A stretch of DNA of 64,000 bases from Clostridia bacterium (GCA_017472255.1 JAFUQU010000016.1:117684-181683); one strand, 5' to 3'; shown: positions 26,112 to 35,490, numbered from the stretch's first letter. The notes: a model not told the origin generated them from the letters alone. Numbers and translations: made by a program.

Positions 26112-26125
26112 GGTAGGAATTTATC

Positions 26126-26962
26126 ATGAACAAATATGAAAATCAGGTTGCCGTTGTCACCGGAGCGGGCGGAACGCTTTGCTCGGTTATTGCCGAAAAG
26201 CTGGCGTCGGAGGGCGCGAAGGTGGCCCTCATCGGCCGCACGGAGGAAAAGCTGCGCGTGGTCGCCGACAGAATCGAAGCGGCGGGCGGTGTCTGCATAA
26301 TCTGCCCCGGCGATGTCACCGACGAGGCGGCGATGGAAGCCATCGGTCAGCGTGTGAAGGCGGAATTTGGGTCCTGCCGCTATCTGATCAACGGCGCGGG
26401 CGGCAACAATAATAAAGCGGTCACAACCCGCAACACCTTTGAGCCGGACGAGCTGTCCGAGCATGAGGGCACCGGCTTCTTCGATCTGGACTGCGATGTG
26501 CTGTCTTCCGTGATCAACATCAACACCATGGGTACGCTGATTCCCTCCCGGGTCTTTGGTCGGCAGATGGCGGAAGCGGGGAAGGGCGCGATCCTCAATT
26601 TCGGCTCGATGAACAGCTACAAGCCCCTGACCAAGGTGCCTGCTTATGCCATGAGCAAGGCGGCCATCGTCAACTTCACCGAATGGCTGGCAACCTACCT
26701 CGCGCCGGCGGGCATCCGTGTCAACGCCGTCGCGCCGGGCTTCTTCGTCAACGACCGCAGCCGGAAAATTCTCATGACTCCCGACGGCGGTTTGTCCCAG
26801 CGGGGCATCAACGTGCAGGCACATACGCCGCTGAAGCGCTTCGGTGAAGCGCCCGAGCTGTGGGGCTGCGTGGACTGGCTGCTGGACGATGAGCGTGCGG
26901 GCTTTGTCACCGGCGTGACCATTCCGGTGGACGGCGGATTCTCCGCCCATCCGGGCATATGA
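26126..26962 (+). CDS. SDR-family D-mannonate oxidoreductase (fructuronate reductase)
   Basis: A 278-residue short-chain dehydrogenase with the NAD(P) motif VVTGAGGTLCSVIAEKLA, INGAGGNNN, the catalytic Ser region NFGSMNSYKPLTKVPAYAMS and the YxxxK pair in AYAMSKAAIVNF. It resembles the Bacillus-type UxuB (YjmF) rather than the long-chain UxuB of enterobacteria. With uxaC upstream and a mannonate dehydratase, it completes glucuronate to fructuronate to mannonate to KDG. The start follows GGTAGG. The GH115 gene follows 10 bases on. Confidence 0.87.
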   Translation: MNKYENQVAVVTGAGGTLCSVIAEKLASEGAKVALIGRTEEKLRVVADRIEAAGGVCIICPGDVTDEAAMEAIGQRVKAEFGSCRYLINGAGGNNNKAVTTRNTFEPDELSEHEGTGFFDLDCDVLSSVININTMGTLIPSRVFGRQMAEAGKGAILNFGSMNSYKPLTKVPAYAMSKAAIVNFTEWLATYLAPAGIRVNAVAPGFFVNDRSRKILMTPDGGLSQRGINVQAHTPLKRFGEAPELWGCVDWLLDDERAGFVTGVTIPVDGGFSAHPGI

Positions 26963-26972
26963 GGTGAGCGCT

Positions 26973-28880
26973 ATGAAGATTTATGCGGGCGAAACACTGA
27001 CTTACTGCGATTTGAGCCATTCGGCGGCGGTGGCGCTGGCGATTGACGATCTGCGCGCCGACTTTGCCGACGTGATGGGCGTGACCCTCGCTGAAAGCAG
27101 CGAGGCGGACGCGAAGCTGCTCATCGGAACCACGCTGCCCGAGGAGTTGAAAGGTCAGTTTGAGGGACACGCGATTCGTGTGGAAGGGGACAGAATCTGT
27201 CTTTCCGGCAGCGACGAGCGGGGTCTGATGTGGGCGATTTACACCCTCTGCGGCGAATATCTGGGCGTTTATCCCCTTTACTTCTGGGCGGATCGGGTGA
27301 AGCCCCATCTTGACGAGCTGGAGGTGCGGGATTATGTCTCCGCCCCCTTTGCCGTGAAATACCGGGGCTGGTTCATCAACGACGAGGATCTGCTCACCGG
27401 CTTTGAGAAAACCGAAAAGCGCCGCGACGTGGACTATCCCTTCTACCATACGGTAGTCTCCGACCGGCTGATGAAAAGGATTGCCGAGGCGGCGCTTCGC
27501 TCGAAGATGAACCTGATCATCCCCGCGTCGCTGATGAACATCGACAATCCCGACGAGCGCACCCTCTGTGATATCTGCGCCGGACGGGGGCTGTACCTTT
27601 CCATGCATCACATCGAGCCGCTGGGTGTCAGCAGCTTTACGTGGGATACCTACTGGGCAAAGAAGGGCGAAGCGCCCGAGCAGTCCTATTTCCGCTGTCC
27701 CGAGCGCTACCACGAAATCTGGCGGTATTACGCGAAGCTCTGGGCGCGCTATCCCAACGTAATCTGGCAGCTCGGATTGCGGGGACGGGGCGATAAGCAG
27801 GTTTGGACGCTGGATCGCGATTTCCCGGTCAGCGATGCCGAGCGTGGGGCGATTATCTCCCGCGCCATCGCCGAGCAGTATGAGATTGTGCGCGAAGCGC
27901 TGGGACATGAGAATTTTGTCTCCACGTCAACCCTGTGGCTTGAGGCGGGACCGCTGATGGAAAAGGGCTGCCTGACCTTCCCGGATTCCACCATCCGCGT
28001 TTTCTCGGACATCGGCTACAGCCAGCAGTTCGGCGGCGATCTGACGTCCGCCGCTGTCAGCGATGAGGGAAGGGGCGTTTACTATCACTGCGCGTTCATC
28101 GGCGCGGGACCTCATCTTGTGCGCGGCACGTCGGCGGAAAAAATGCTCGCCAATATGCGGCTGGCGCTGGCGAAGGGCTGTGACGATTACGCCATCATGA
28201 ACGTGTCCAACATCCGCGAATTCTGCGAGAATATTGATCTCTTTGCCGCCATCACCCGGGAGGGCGGGGATGTGGATGTGAATCGGGTATGGGGCGAAAA
28301 TGCGGAGTTGTCGAAGCGCTTCTATGCCGCTTACCCGGAGATTCCCGGCGGCGCGGTGATGCTGGACGGCATGACCGAGCATTTCGGCATACGGCTGACC
28401 CAGTTTTTCGAGAAGCCGCAGAATAAATTCAGCATCCACTACTATGCCGAGCGTGATCTGTACGCCCACCCCGACTTCCAGTCTCCCGCCGACGCGGCAG
28501 AGTGGGTGGACGGATTCTTCAAACGCGGCATCGCGGCGATGGAGGAATTTCTCGCTTCGGTAACGAAGCGTGCTTCGGTGCCTGAGAAGGACGACCGGTA
28601 TTTCCGCAGTCAGTATCTGTATCAGCCCCGGATTATTCTGGGGCTCTGGCAATGGGGGCACGCGGTTTGTCAGACGGTGATTGAGCGGGACGCCGCTTAT
28701 GCCGATCAGGCGGTGCTTCGGCTGGAGGACGCCGAAGCCGCCATGGCGGAGAACTGCTATAAAAACGAAGCGCCCTATCTGTCCGACTGGACGGGCTGGT
28801 ATGCCGAATGCAATAAGGTTTCGCTGAAACGCATGAAAAACGCCGCTTTGAAGCTGGCTTCCATAATCAGGGAGGGATAA
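26973..28880 (+). CDS. GH115-like alpha-glucuronidase
   Basis: A 635-residue protein related to GH115 xylan alpha-1,2-(4-O-methyl)glucuronidases. Visible family segments are FAVKYRGWFINDEDLLTGF near residue 126, LYLSMHHIEPLG and YPNVIWQLGLRGRGDKQVWT. It is shorter than classical GH115 enzymes (about 800-1000 residues), so the C-terminal accessory domains are missing. No signal peptide is seen, so it acts in the cytoplasm on imported aldouronic acids. ATG 26973 lies 5-6 bases after GAGGTGA. Glucuronate released here would feed the uxaC/SDR/dehydratase genes just upstream. Confidence 0.75.
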   Translation: MKIYAGETLTYCDLSHSAAVALAIDDLRADFADVMGVTLAESSEADAKLLIGTTLPEELKGQFEGHAIRVEGDRICLSGSDERGLMWAIYTLCGEYLGVYPLYFWADRVKPHLDELEVRDYVSAPFAVKYRGWFINDEDLLTGFEKTEKRRDVDYPFYHTVVSDRLMKRIAEAALRSKMNLIIPASLMNIDNPDERTLCDICAGRGLYLSMHHIEPLGVSSFTWDTYWAKKGEAPEQSYFRCPERYHEIWRYYAKLWARYPNVIWQLGLRGRGDKQVWTLDRDFPVSDAERGAIISRAIAEQYEIVREALGHENFVSTSTLWLEAGPLMEKGCLTFPDSTIRVFSDIGYSQQFGGDLTSAAVSDEGRGVYYHCAFIGAGPHLVRGTSAEKMLANMRLALAKGCDDYAIMNVSNIREFCENIDLFAAITREGGDVDVNRVWGENAELSKRFYAAYPEIPGGAVMLDGMTEHFGIRLTQFFEKPQNKFSIHYYAERDLYAHPDFQSPADAAEWVDGFFKRGIAAMEEFLASVTKRASVPEKDDRYFRSQYLYQPRIILGLWQWGHAVCQTVIERDAAYADQAVLRLEDAEAAMAENCYKNEAPYLSDWTGWYAECNKVSLKRMKNAALKLASIIREG

Positions 28881-28882
28881 TT

Positions 28883-30400
28883 ATGATCCGCGTCGATACG
28901 CAGAATATTCGCAAGCAGCAGTATAACTTCTGGAACAACATCCACTTCCATCCGACAGATGGCATTGAGGACGACTGGGGGCGGGAATATCTGGACGCCG
29001 TAGCGGCACATCATGCGGCGGATACCGTTCGTATGTACACCATGTTTGAGGATATCGTGACCATGGACCAGGCGGGGAACCTCCGCTACGACTTCTCCGA
29101 GAACGACGTGCGCATGGATTACATGGTGTCGAAGGGCTTCAATCTGCTGGTCTGCTATAACTTCATCCCGCCCTGCATCGCTGTGGAAAACGACCGCAGC
29201 AATACCGAAAAGACAACCGCCACCCGATACAAGGGCAAAACCCTTTGCACCATGCCGCCCCGGGATTATTCGCTTTGGGAGGAGGTCTGCTATGCTTACA
29301 CCGCGCATATCGTGGAGCGCTACGGCCTTGAGCGGGTGAAGAACTGGTATCTGCACTGCTACAACGAACCGGACATCGCCGGATTCTTCCTTTCGCCGCT
29401 GGGCGGCACCCCCGAGGCAAAGCAGAAACGCTGCGAGGAATACTGCAAGCTCTACGCCGCTTTTGAAGCGGGTACCCGCCGGGTCAGCGACGAGCTGAAA
29501 ATCGGCGGTCCTACGGCGGCACTCTGGCCGATGTTCGACTATTTCCTCGGTTGGTTGGAGAAGCATCCGTGCAAGGTGGACTTCTTCTGCGCCCATACCT
29601 ACGGCACCAACCCGGGAGCTATGAAGGATGGTACGAAAATCAGCGTAGAGCACAACTATGTCAAGCTGAAAAAGTACGTCGATCTGATGGAGCGCCACGG
29701 CTTCGGCGGCAAGGAGCTGATCATCGACGAGTGGTGCGCGGCAAGCGGAGGCTTTTGCGATCTCGACATCAGCCCCGGACTGATCTACCGGGAGGACGAA
29801 ACCTTCGCCGCCTTCTACACCCAGCTGATCGCCCGTTACATCGCCGAGAATATTCCGCTGTCAAAGACGATGATCTGCCTGTCCGGCTCGCATCAGCCTC
29901 ATCAGTGTCCCGGACGCTTCCCGGAATTCTCCGGCTTCCGCAGCTTTTTCACCGAGCACGGCATCGCAAAGCCGATATTCAATGCCTATCGCATGGGCGC
30001 GAAGCTGAAATCCGGCATCCTCGGCTGCGAAACCAAAGCGGAGAATTTTACCATTCTGCCCACCACCGACGGCGAAAATCTGGCGGTGATGATGACTTAC
30101 GCGGCGCCCGAGTTTGACTGGGGGCTGCCCGATCTGCATGAGCGGCTGAGCTTTGATTTGACCGGACGCTACCGCGTGACCACATGGCGAATCGATCAGA
30201 CCCACACCAATCCCTACAGCAGGTGGAAGCGGGAGGGCTGGGCGGATAAGCCTACCGCCGAACAGCTGGCAATCCTGCGTGAGGAGGGCGAGATGAAGCC
30301 TTGCGAAGTCCGCGAAGTAACCGCTGACGGCGAGTTGTGTCTGAATGTGGACATGGTCTGCAACGGCACAATGCTGATTGAGTTGGAGAAGCTGTCATGA
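28883..30400 (+). CDS. GH39-family glycoside hydrolase (beta-xylosidase-like)
   Basis: A 505-residue (beta/alpha)8 clan GH-A enzyme. The acid/base Glu lies in WYLHCYNEPDIAGFF (near residue 161) and the nucleophile Glu in KELIIDEWCAASGG (near residue 283), both typical of GH39. A C-terminal beta domain follows (VTTWRIDQTHTNPYSRWKRE is a GH39-like segment). There is no signal peptide, so it is likely cytoplasmic. It starts 2 bases after the GH115 stop and overlaps the peptidase gene by 4 bases. With GH115 it suggests intracellular degradation of glucuronoxylo-oligosaccharides (inference). Confidence 0.82.
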   Translation: MIRVDTQNIRKQQYNFWNNIHFHPTDGIEDDWGREYLDAVAAHHAADTVRMYTMFEDIVTMDQAGNLRYDFSENDVRMDYMVSKGFNLLVCYNFIPPCIAVENDRSNTEKTTATRYKGKTLCTMPPRDYSLWEEVCYAYTAHIVERYGLERVKNWYLHCYNEPDIAGFFLSPLGGTPEAKQKRCEEYCKLYAAFEAGTRRVSDELKIGGPTAALWPMFDYFLGWLEKHPCKVDFFCAHTYGTNPGAMKDGTKISVEHNYVKLKKYVDLMERHGFGGKELIIDEWCAASGGFCDLDISPGLIYREDETFAAFYTQLIARYIAENIPLSKTMICLSGSHQPHQCPGRFPEFSGFRSFFTEHGIAKPIFNAYRMGAKLKSGILGCETKAENFTILPTTDGENLAVMMTYAAPEFDWGLPDLHERLSFDLTGRYRVTTWRIDQTHTNPYSRWKREGWADKPTAEQLAILREEGEMKPCEVREVTADGELCLNVDMVCNGTMLIELEKLS

Positions 30401-31179
30401 ATGTCTTTTTGCTGACCGATCTGGAGGGCGTCCCGGGCGTCACGTCCATCGACGATATCGCCCGGGGAACGCCCGCTTATGAAAAATCCCGCCGGATGCT
30501 TACCGACACCATCAACCGGGTGGGCGCGCTCTGCTGCGAAAACGGCGCGGAACGGGTATGGTATCTGGACGGACACGGTGGCGGGGGAAATGTGATCGAA
30601 GCCGACGTGGACGGACGGATCGAAAAAACAGATATCGCCGGATGGCAGCGTCTGCTGCGGGAGGGCGTAATCGACTGTCAGATTGAACTGGGCGCTCATG
30701 CAAGAGCCGGAACAATTGGCGGCTTTCTCGATCATACGATCAATTCCCGCCAGTTCTTCGCTTACCGTGTCAATGGCGTCGAGCAGAGCGAGCTGTCCCT
30801 GCACGCGCTGGTATGCGGGGCATATCGAGTGCCGGTGGTGCTTTGCATCGGAGATGCGGCGTCCTGCGATCAGGCAAGGGAGTATATCCCCGATATCGTC
30901 ACCGCCCCGGTGAAGTTTGCCGACTGCCGCAATCACTGCATCGCTAACGTTGATGCGGACGCCATGATGGCAGGTGGCGTGCGTCGGGCACTGGAAGGCT
31001 GGCGGGATATCCGTCCGCTGACACCGCCCGAGCCGCTGACGGTGGAGCTGACCTATTACCGTACCGATTTCTGCGAAGAAGCCATGGCGCGGGCGAAGCA
31101 GCCTTTTGAACGGGTGGATGCCCGCACGCTGCGGCGTTGCATTGAGAAGCTCACCGCTTATGAGCAGCTGAAATTTTGA
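30397..31179 (+). CDS. M55-family D-aminopeptidase-like protein (DppA homolog)
   Basis: A 260-residue zinc peptidase-like protein. It has the N-terminal LLTDLEGVPGVTSID (metal Asp and Glu), WYLDGHGGGGNV (second DxHG metal motif), the GAHARAGTIGGFLDHTINSR His-rich segment and a VNGVEQSELSLHALVCG stretch, all M55 features. B. subtilis DppA of this family cleaves D-Ala dipeptides. It is the last gene of the uronate operon, overlapping GH39 by 4 bases, and is followed by a strong terminator. Why a D-aminopeptidase-like enzyme is in a uronate operon is unclear. Confidence 0.85.
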   Translation: MNVFLLTDLEGVPGVTSIDDIARGTPAYEKSRRMLTDTINRVGALCCENGAERVWYLDGHGGGGNVIEADVDGRIEKTDIAGWQRLLREGVIDCQIELGAHARAGTIGGFLDHTINSRQFFAYRVNGVEQSELSLHALVCGAYRVPVVLCIGDAASCDQAREYIPDIVTAPVKFADCRNHCIANVDADAMMAGGVRRALEGWRDIRPLTPPEPLTVELTYYRTDFCEEAMARAKQPFERVDARTLRRCIEKLTAYEQLKF

Positions 31180-31183
31180 TAGT

Positions 31184-31214
31184 CCAAAAGAGCGCCCATT
31201 GGGCGCTCTTTTGG
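31184..31214 (+). terminator. Terminator of the uronate operon
   Basis: Perfect 14-bp stem CCAAAAGAGCGCCC (31184-31197) / GGGCGCTCTTTTGG (31201-31214), loop ATT. The T run lies in the stem's 3' arm. It begins 5 bases past the M55 stop. Confidence 0.85.
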
Positions 31215-31255
31215 GCTTAACCTTAAAAAATGCAAGGTTTTTTCCGTAAAAAGAG

Positions 31256-31284
31256 TAGACAGCACCCTTAAAATGCGGTATAAT
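31256..31284 (+). promoter_or_regulatory. Promoter of the AraC-mannosidase operon
   Basis: TAGACA (31256-31261, one mismatch to consensus), 17-bp spacer, TATAAT (31279-31284), about 30 bases before the GTG start. Confidence 0.75.
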
Positions 31285-31313
31285 GAAAGAAACCGCTGAG
31301 AGGAGCCGCCGTT

Positions 31314-32132
31314 GTGCAGAAAACTTATTTATTACGCAATTATACCGACTGCTGCGTCGCGGCTGAACGGAAATGGATAGACTGTCCGCTGCACTGGCAT
31401 GACTGCTGTGAGGTGGAGCTTGTGCTGTCGGGTAAGGGAAGGCATATCGTCAACGATGTTACCCACCCGTTCGGCGAAGGGTATCTCTATCTGCTCACGC
31501 CTGCCGACTGTCACGTTGTCCATACGGATGAGCCGGGCGAGGTGATCGGCGTCATGTTCGAGGACAAGCTGGTGTCCGATGAGCTGTACGGACAGTTCCT
31601 GACGCTGGAACAGCTGGGGCAGAATCTGATCGTCCATCTGGAGGAGCCGGTATTCGGAAAGGTGCGCGGCTATCTGGAAGCCATTCTCCAGGAGGTGGAC
31701 AACCGCTTCACCGGGACGTTTTCCGAAACGTATGTCAGCAGACTGCTGGACTGTGTTCTGATCGAGCTGCTGCGGGCGCTGGACAGCGATGGCGGTGTCG
31801 CCGCCGGGGAAACCATGCGGCGCGTCATCCTCTGGCTGCACCGGCATTATACCGAGAATGTCACGCTGCCCGGACTGGCTGCCGAGCTGCACTTGAATCC
31901 CAACTATCTGTCCCGGCTTTTCCATGAAGCCACGGGGCAGACCTTCAAGCAGTATCTGACCGCGCTGCGTCTCCGCCACGCCTGCCGATTGCTTGCCAAT
32001 ACCGAACAATCGGTGACTGAAATCTGTTATGCGTGCGGTTTTGACTCCTATTCCAATTTCAGCCGCAGCTTTAGGCGAACCTATCACGTCAGCCCGACCC
32101 AATTCCGGCAAAAGAAAGAAAAAAGCTGCTGA
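31314..32132 (+). CDS. AraC-family transcriptional regulator
   Basis: A 272-residue regulator. The N-terminal cupin domain (CPLHWHDCCEVELVLSGKGR, then LYLLTPADCHVVH) binds an unknown sugar ligand. The C-terminal tandem helix-turn-helix includes VTLPGLAAELHLNPNYLSRL and QSVTEICYACGFDSYSNFSR, ending in the conserved RTYHVSPTQFR. It starts at GTG 31314, 8 bases after AGGAG. It precedes the alpha-mannosidase by 13 bases and shares its promoter, so it probably controls that gene. Confidence 0.9.
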   Translation: MQKTYLLRNYTDCCVAAERKWIDCPLHWHDCCEVELVLSGKGRHIVNDVTHPFGEGYLYLLTPADCHVVHTDEPGEVIGVMFEDKLVSDELYGQFLTLEQLGQNLIVHLEEPVFGKVRGYLEAILQEVDNRFTGTFSETYVSRLLDCVLIELLRALDSDGGVAAGETMRRVILWLHRHYTENVTLPGLAAELHLNPNYLSRLFHEATGQTFKQYLTALRLRHACRLLANTEQSVTEICYACGFDSYSNFSRSFRRTYHVSPTQFRQKKEKSC

Positions 32133-32145
32133 AAGAGAGATCATT

Positions 32146-34548
32146 ATGAAAAACACCGTACATCTCATTGGAAACGCCCATGTGGATCCCGTCTGGCTCT
32201 GGCGCTTCCCGGACGGCCTGGCCGAAATCAAGGCCACCTTCCGTTCGGCGCTGGACCGCATTGCCCAGTTCGACGATTTCATCTTCACCTCCGCCTGTGC
32301 GTTCTATTACAAGTGGGTGGAGGAAAACTGCCCGTCCATGTTTGAGGAGATCCGCGCCGCCGTCAAGGCGGGAAAATGGTGCGTTGTCGGCGCCATGTGG
32401 GTGCAGCCGGACTGCAACATCCCCAGTGCGGAGAGCATTGCCCGGCATCTGCTCTACTCCCAGCGTTACTTTGAAGAAAAGCTCGGCGTGCGGGTTCGCA
32501 CCGGATACAACGTGGATTCCTTCGGTCACAGCGGCGGACTGCCCCGTCTGCTGGCGGCGGGCGGCATCGAGAATTACGTCTATATGCGTCCGTCCGAGGG
32601 GGATGAGAAGCGCTATCCCTTTGCCGACCGCGCCTTCCGCTGGAAATGCGGGGAGAATGAGGTGCTGGCCTTCCGCATTCCCGACGCCTACTGCCTGAAG
32701 CCTACGGACGACAGCCTGCTGAAACAATATGATGCGTACGCAGGCAGCATCGATTACGATACCATGCTGTTCTACGGCGTAGGTAATCACGGCGGCGGAC
32801 CCACTGTGACCAATATCCGCACCATCAAAGCCTATGAGCCGGAAAATCGCTTCGCTTTCTCCGACCCCGACCGCTTCTTCGACGGACTGCGGGATGGCGC
32901 CGCCGATCGGCTGCCCGTCTATGAGGGTGAGCTTCAAAATCACGCCAGCGGCTGTTATTCCGCCAACTCCCGCATGAAGGCGCTGAACCGGGTCTGCGAG
33001 AACCGGCTGAACGAGGCGGAGCGGCTGAGTGTGCTGGCATCCTGCGCCGGATATGTGCCGGATGCCAGGAGATTTGCCGAGGCGTGGCAGAAGGTGCTGT
33101 TCAACCAATTCCACGACATCATCTGCGGCTGTTCGATGAAGGCCGCCTACGACGACGCCTATGCCTTCGGCTCTGCTGCTGCCGCCCACGGGCTGGAGGT
33201 CATCAACGCCGCCGCCCAGCGGATTTCCTGGAGCATTGATACGTCCAAGGGCGTGACCGTACTGTCCAAGGATAACGACTGGCGCGTCTGGGAGACCGAC
33301 AATCTGGGCACGCCGGTGGTGGTATTCAATCCGCTGTCCCATCCGGTACGGGTTCCGGTGAGCGTGCGCCTGAATTACTGCGCCGCCGTCACCGACGAAA
33401 ACGATACGCCTATCCCGTATCAGCTCATCCGCGCCGGTTACACAAACGGCGGACACGATCTCACCGCCGTCTGCTTTATCGCTGAGCTGCCGCCCTGCGG
33501 CTGGCGTACCTACTGGGTCTACAAGACCCGCAGCTTCGGTGAGCTGTCCGCGCCCGCGCTCATTGCGGAGCCGCACCGTCTTGCCAACGATCGAATCACC
33601 GTCACCTTCGACGAAGCCACCGGCGGCATCGTGTCCATGGTCACCGCCGACGGGCGTTCCCTGCTGGCGTCGCCTACCCGCGTGCTGGTCATCGACGACA
33701 GCGCCAACGATACCTGGGCGCACAACCATTTTGTGTTCGACAACGGAATCGGCGAATTCGGCGCGCCCGTCTTCCAGGTGCTGGAGTCCGGCTCCGCACA
33801 GGTGTCCCTGAAGGTTACGCAGACTTACAAAAACAGCCGGCTGGAGCAGACCTACACCCTCTATTCCGGCGATGAATCGCTGCACGTCGCCGCAAGGCTG
33901 ATTCTGAACGAGGAGCTGGTCATGGTGAAGCTGGCCTTCGATACGGGATTGGACGGACGATTTGTCCGCGAGGTGCCGGGCGGCATCGTATCCGGCCAGC
34001 CGGACGGACGGGAGCTGCCCATGCTGCGCTGGATGTTGATGGAGCGGGCTGGGGCAGGTCTTGCCGTCTGCAACGACAGCAAGTATTCCGCCAGCGCGTC
34101 GGACGGCGAGCTGCGCATGGTCATCGCCCGCAGCTGCTACTATGGCGATCACTTCGGCAGACGGGATGGCAGGGAGCTGCCCCAGGATATTGGCGAGCAG
34201 GAATTCCGCTATGTGCTCAGCCCCTTCCGCGGCGATATGGCGGCGGTCAGCGCCGAGGCAGAGCGGCTGAACGCCGTCTTCCCGGTGATCACCGAAACCT
34301 ACCACAAGGGCAGCCTGCCGCAGACCGCGTCCCACGCCTCTGTGTCGGACAATGCCGCCATTACCGCCATCAAGCCTGCCGAGGATGGAGAGGGCATCAT
34401 CGTCCGCATTGCGGAGACCGCCGGAATGGGCGGTCGTGTAACGGCGTCGGTGCAGGGCGTACCGATGGAGGCGGACATGGAGCCGTATGGCATCGCCAGC
34501 TTCCGCATTCGCGGCGGCGCGGCAGTTTCATGCGATTTTCTTGAATAA
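32146..34548 (+). CDS. GH38 alpha-mannosidase
   Basis: An 800-residue GH38 enzyme. It has the N-terminal zinc motif LIGNAHVDPVWLWRFPDG, the catalytic-Asp segment TGYNVDSFGHSGGLPRLLAA (Asp near residue 123), FYGVGNHGGGPT, and the second zinc region FNQFHDIICGCSMKAAYDDA. Beta-sandwich domains complete the C-terminal half. There is no signal peptide, so it should act in the cytoplasm on mannosyl oligosaccharides. The start is ATG 32146 after GAAAGAGAGA; an upstream in-frame start would overlap the AraC gene by 100 bases and disrupt the family N terminus. Confidence 0.92.
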   Translation: MKNTVHLIGNAHVDPVWLWRFPDGLAEIKATFRSALDRIAQFDDFIFTSACAFYYKWVEENCPSMFEEIRAAVKAGKWCVVGAMWVQPDCNIPSAESIARHLLYSQRYFEEKLGVRVRTGYNVDSFGHSGGLPRLLAAGGIENYVYMRPSEGDEKRYPFADRAFRWKCGENEVLAFRIPDAYCLKPTDDSLLKQYDAYAGSIDYDTMLFYGVGNHGGGPTVTNIRTIKAYEPENRFAFSDPDRFFDGLRDGAADRLPVYEGELQNHASGCYSANSRMKALNRVCENRLNEAERLSVLASCAGYVPDARRFAEAWQKVLFNQFHDIICGCSMKAAYDDAYAFGSAAAAHGLEVINAAAQRISWSIDTSKGVTVLSKDNDWRVWETDNLGTPVVVFNPLSHPVRVPVSVRLNYCAAVTDENDTPIPYQLIRAGYTNGGHDLTAVCFIAELPPCGWRTYWVYKTRSFGELSAPALIAEPHRLANDRITVTFDEATGGIVSMVTADGRSLLASPTRVLVIDDSANDTWAHNHFVFDNGIGEFGAPVFQVLESGSAQVSLKVTQTYKNSRLEQTYTLYSGDESLHVAARLILNEELVMVKLAFDTGLDGRFVREVPGGIVSGQPDGRELPMLRWMLMERAGAGLAVCNDSKYSASASDGELRMVIARSCYYGDHFGRRDGRELPQDIGEQEFRYVLSPFRGDMAAVSAEAERLNAVFPVITETYHKGSLPQTASHASVSDNAAITAIKPAEDGEGIIVRIAETAGMGGRVTASVQGVPMEADMEPYGIASFRIRGGAAVSCDFLE

Positions 34549-34581
34549 AATTGGGGCTGTAAAAACAGCGGATCAAAAAGG

Positions 34582-34609
34582 CAAGGCACACCCATTCGGG
34601 TGTGCCTTG
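34582..34609. terminator. Bidirectional terminator between the mannosidase and AraC genes
   Basis: 12-bp stem CAAGGCACACCC (34582-34593) / GGGTGTGCCTTG (34598-34609), loop ATTC. The T run is on the minus-strand side, so it serves mainly the minus-strand AraC gene. Both genes converge here. Confidence 0.75.
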
Positions 34610-34671
34610 TGCTATTTATGGATGCTATCGGACAAAAATCAAATTACGGTTTTACGATCACCGGCGGTTCA

Positions 34672-35490
34672 TCAGGGGGGCGATTTTTCGCCGCGCGCCG
34701 TCTTGCCGTATTGATGCGGCGTGATGTGGTAGAATTTTTTGAATACGCGGATGAAGTAGGATTCGTTCATAAAGCCGCATTTGTATGCAGTATCGACAAC
34801 GGATGTGCCGCCGATGAGATATTCCGCCGCCTTCTGCATCCGGACGCGCATGAGCATCTCGTGGATCGTGATCTGTGTGTACCGGCGGAAGTCGCGGTTG
34901 AGCTTCGGCACGCTGATGTAATGCATCGCCGCCAGCTGCTCGGCGCTGATATCCTCCATATAATGATCAGCTATATAGCGAACGACGTCGGATATATAGC
35001 GGATGCATTTGCTGTGGACAAGCTCCAGCGGAATGGAGTCAATGCTTTCAATTTCCGTCAGCAGGCCGCATAGGTAAAACAGGCGAAGCTGCTGATTTTC
35101 TGTCGGGATCAGCAGATCCATGATCGCTGTGATTCTGACGCATTGTTCGTTAGTCAGCCGGAACACGCGCATATCCTGGGTAAAGATGCGGCTGGGGTCA
35201 ATGAGTTCTGCGTTGATTCCCGCGAGAAAATCCTGACTGAAATTGACGATGCACCGACGGTATTTAACACGCGGCTGAGGGTAGATTGTGTGAATCGTAA
35301 ACGGGCGGTGGAGGATCAGGCAGGGGGATTCAATATCGATCTCCGTCGTGCCGTTGACGACATGAAACGACTCTGTCTGGAGAAACGCAATCTCATAGCT
35401 GTCGTGCATATGAAACAGCACACCGAATCCGATGTCCTCCCGCATCCACGAGACATATTGCTTTCCGGAATTGGTAAACAGCACCGACAT
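34672..35490 (-). CDS. AraC-family transcriptional regulator
   Basis: A 272-residue regulator, MSVLFTNSGKQYVSWMREDI at the N terminus. A cupin-like ligand domain has FHMHDSYEIAFLQ and LILHRPFTIHTIYP. Two C-terminal helix-turn-helix motifs are ISAEQLAAMHYISVPKLNRD and TSVVDTAYKCGFMNESYFIR, then KFYHITPHQYGK. ATG 35490 is preferred over GTG 35499 because the latter lies inside the ribosome site GAGGTGAG. It is divergent from the SBP1 gene across about 113 bp and is the likely regulator of SBP1 and its metallophosphatase. Confidence 0.9.
   Translation of the reverse strand: MSVLFTNSGKQYVSWMREDIGFGVLFHMHDSYEIAFLQTESFHVVNGTTEIDIESPCLILHRPFTIHTIYPQPRVKYRRCIVNFSQDFLAGINAELIDPSRIFTQDMRVFRLTNEQCVRITAIMDLLIPTENQQLRLFYLCGLLTEIESIDSIPLELVHSKCIRYISDVVRYIADHYMEDISAEQLAAMHYISVPKLNRDFRRYTQITIHEMLMRVRMQKAAEYLIGGTSVVDTAYKCGFMNESYFIRVFKKFYHITPHQYGKTARGEKSPP

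Noticed and set aside
32089..34335. A 748-codon open frame on the minus strand opposite the GH38 gene
   Set aside because: It mirrors the codon bias of the mannosidase, has low-complexity, His/Val/Gly-rich content without any domain, and no ribosome site. It is a shadow frame.
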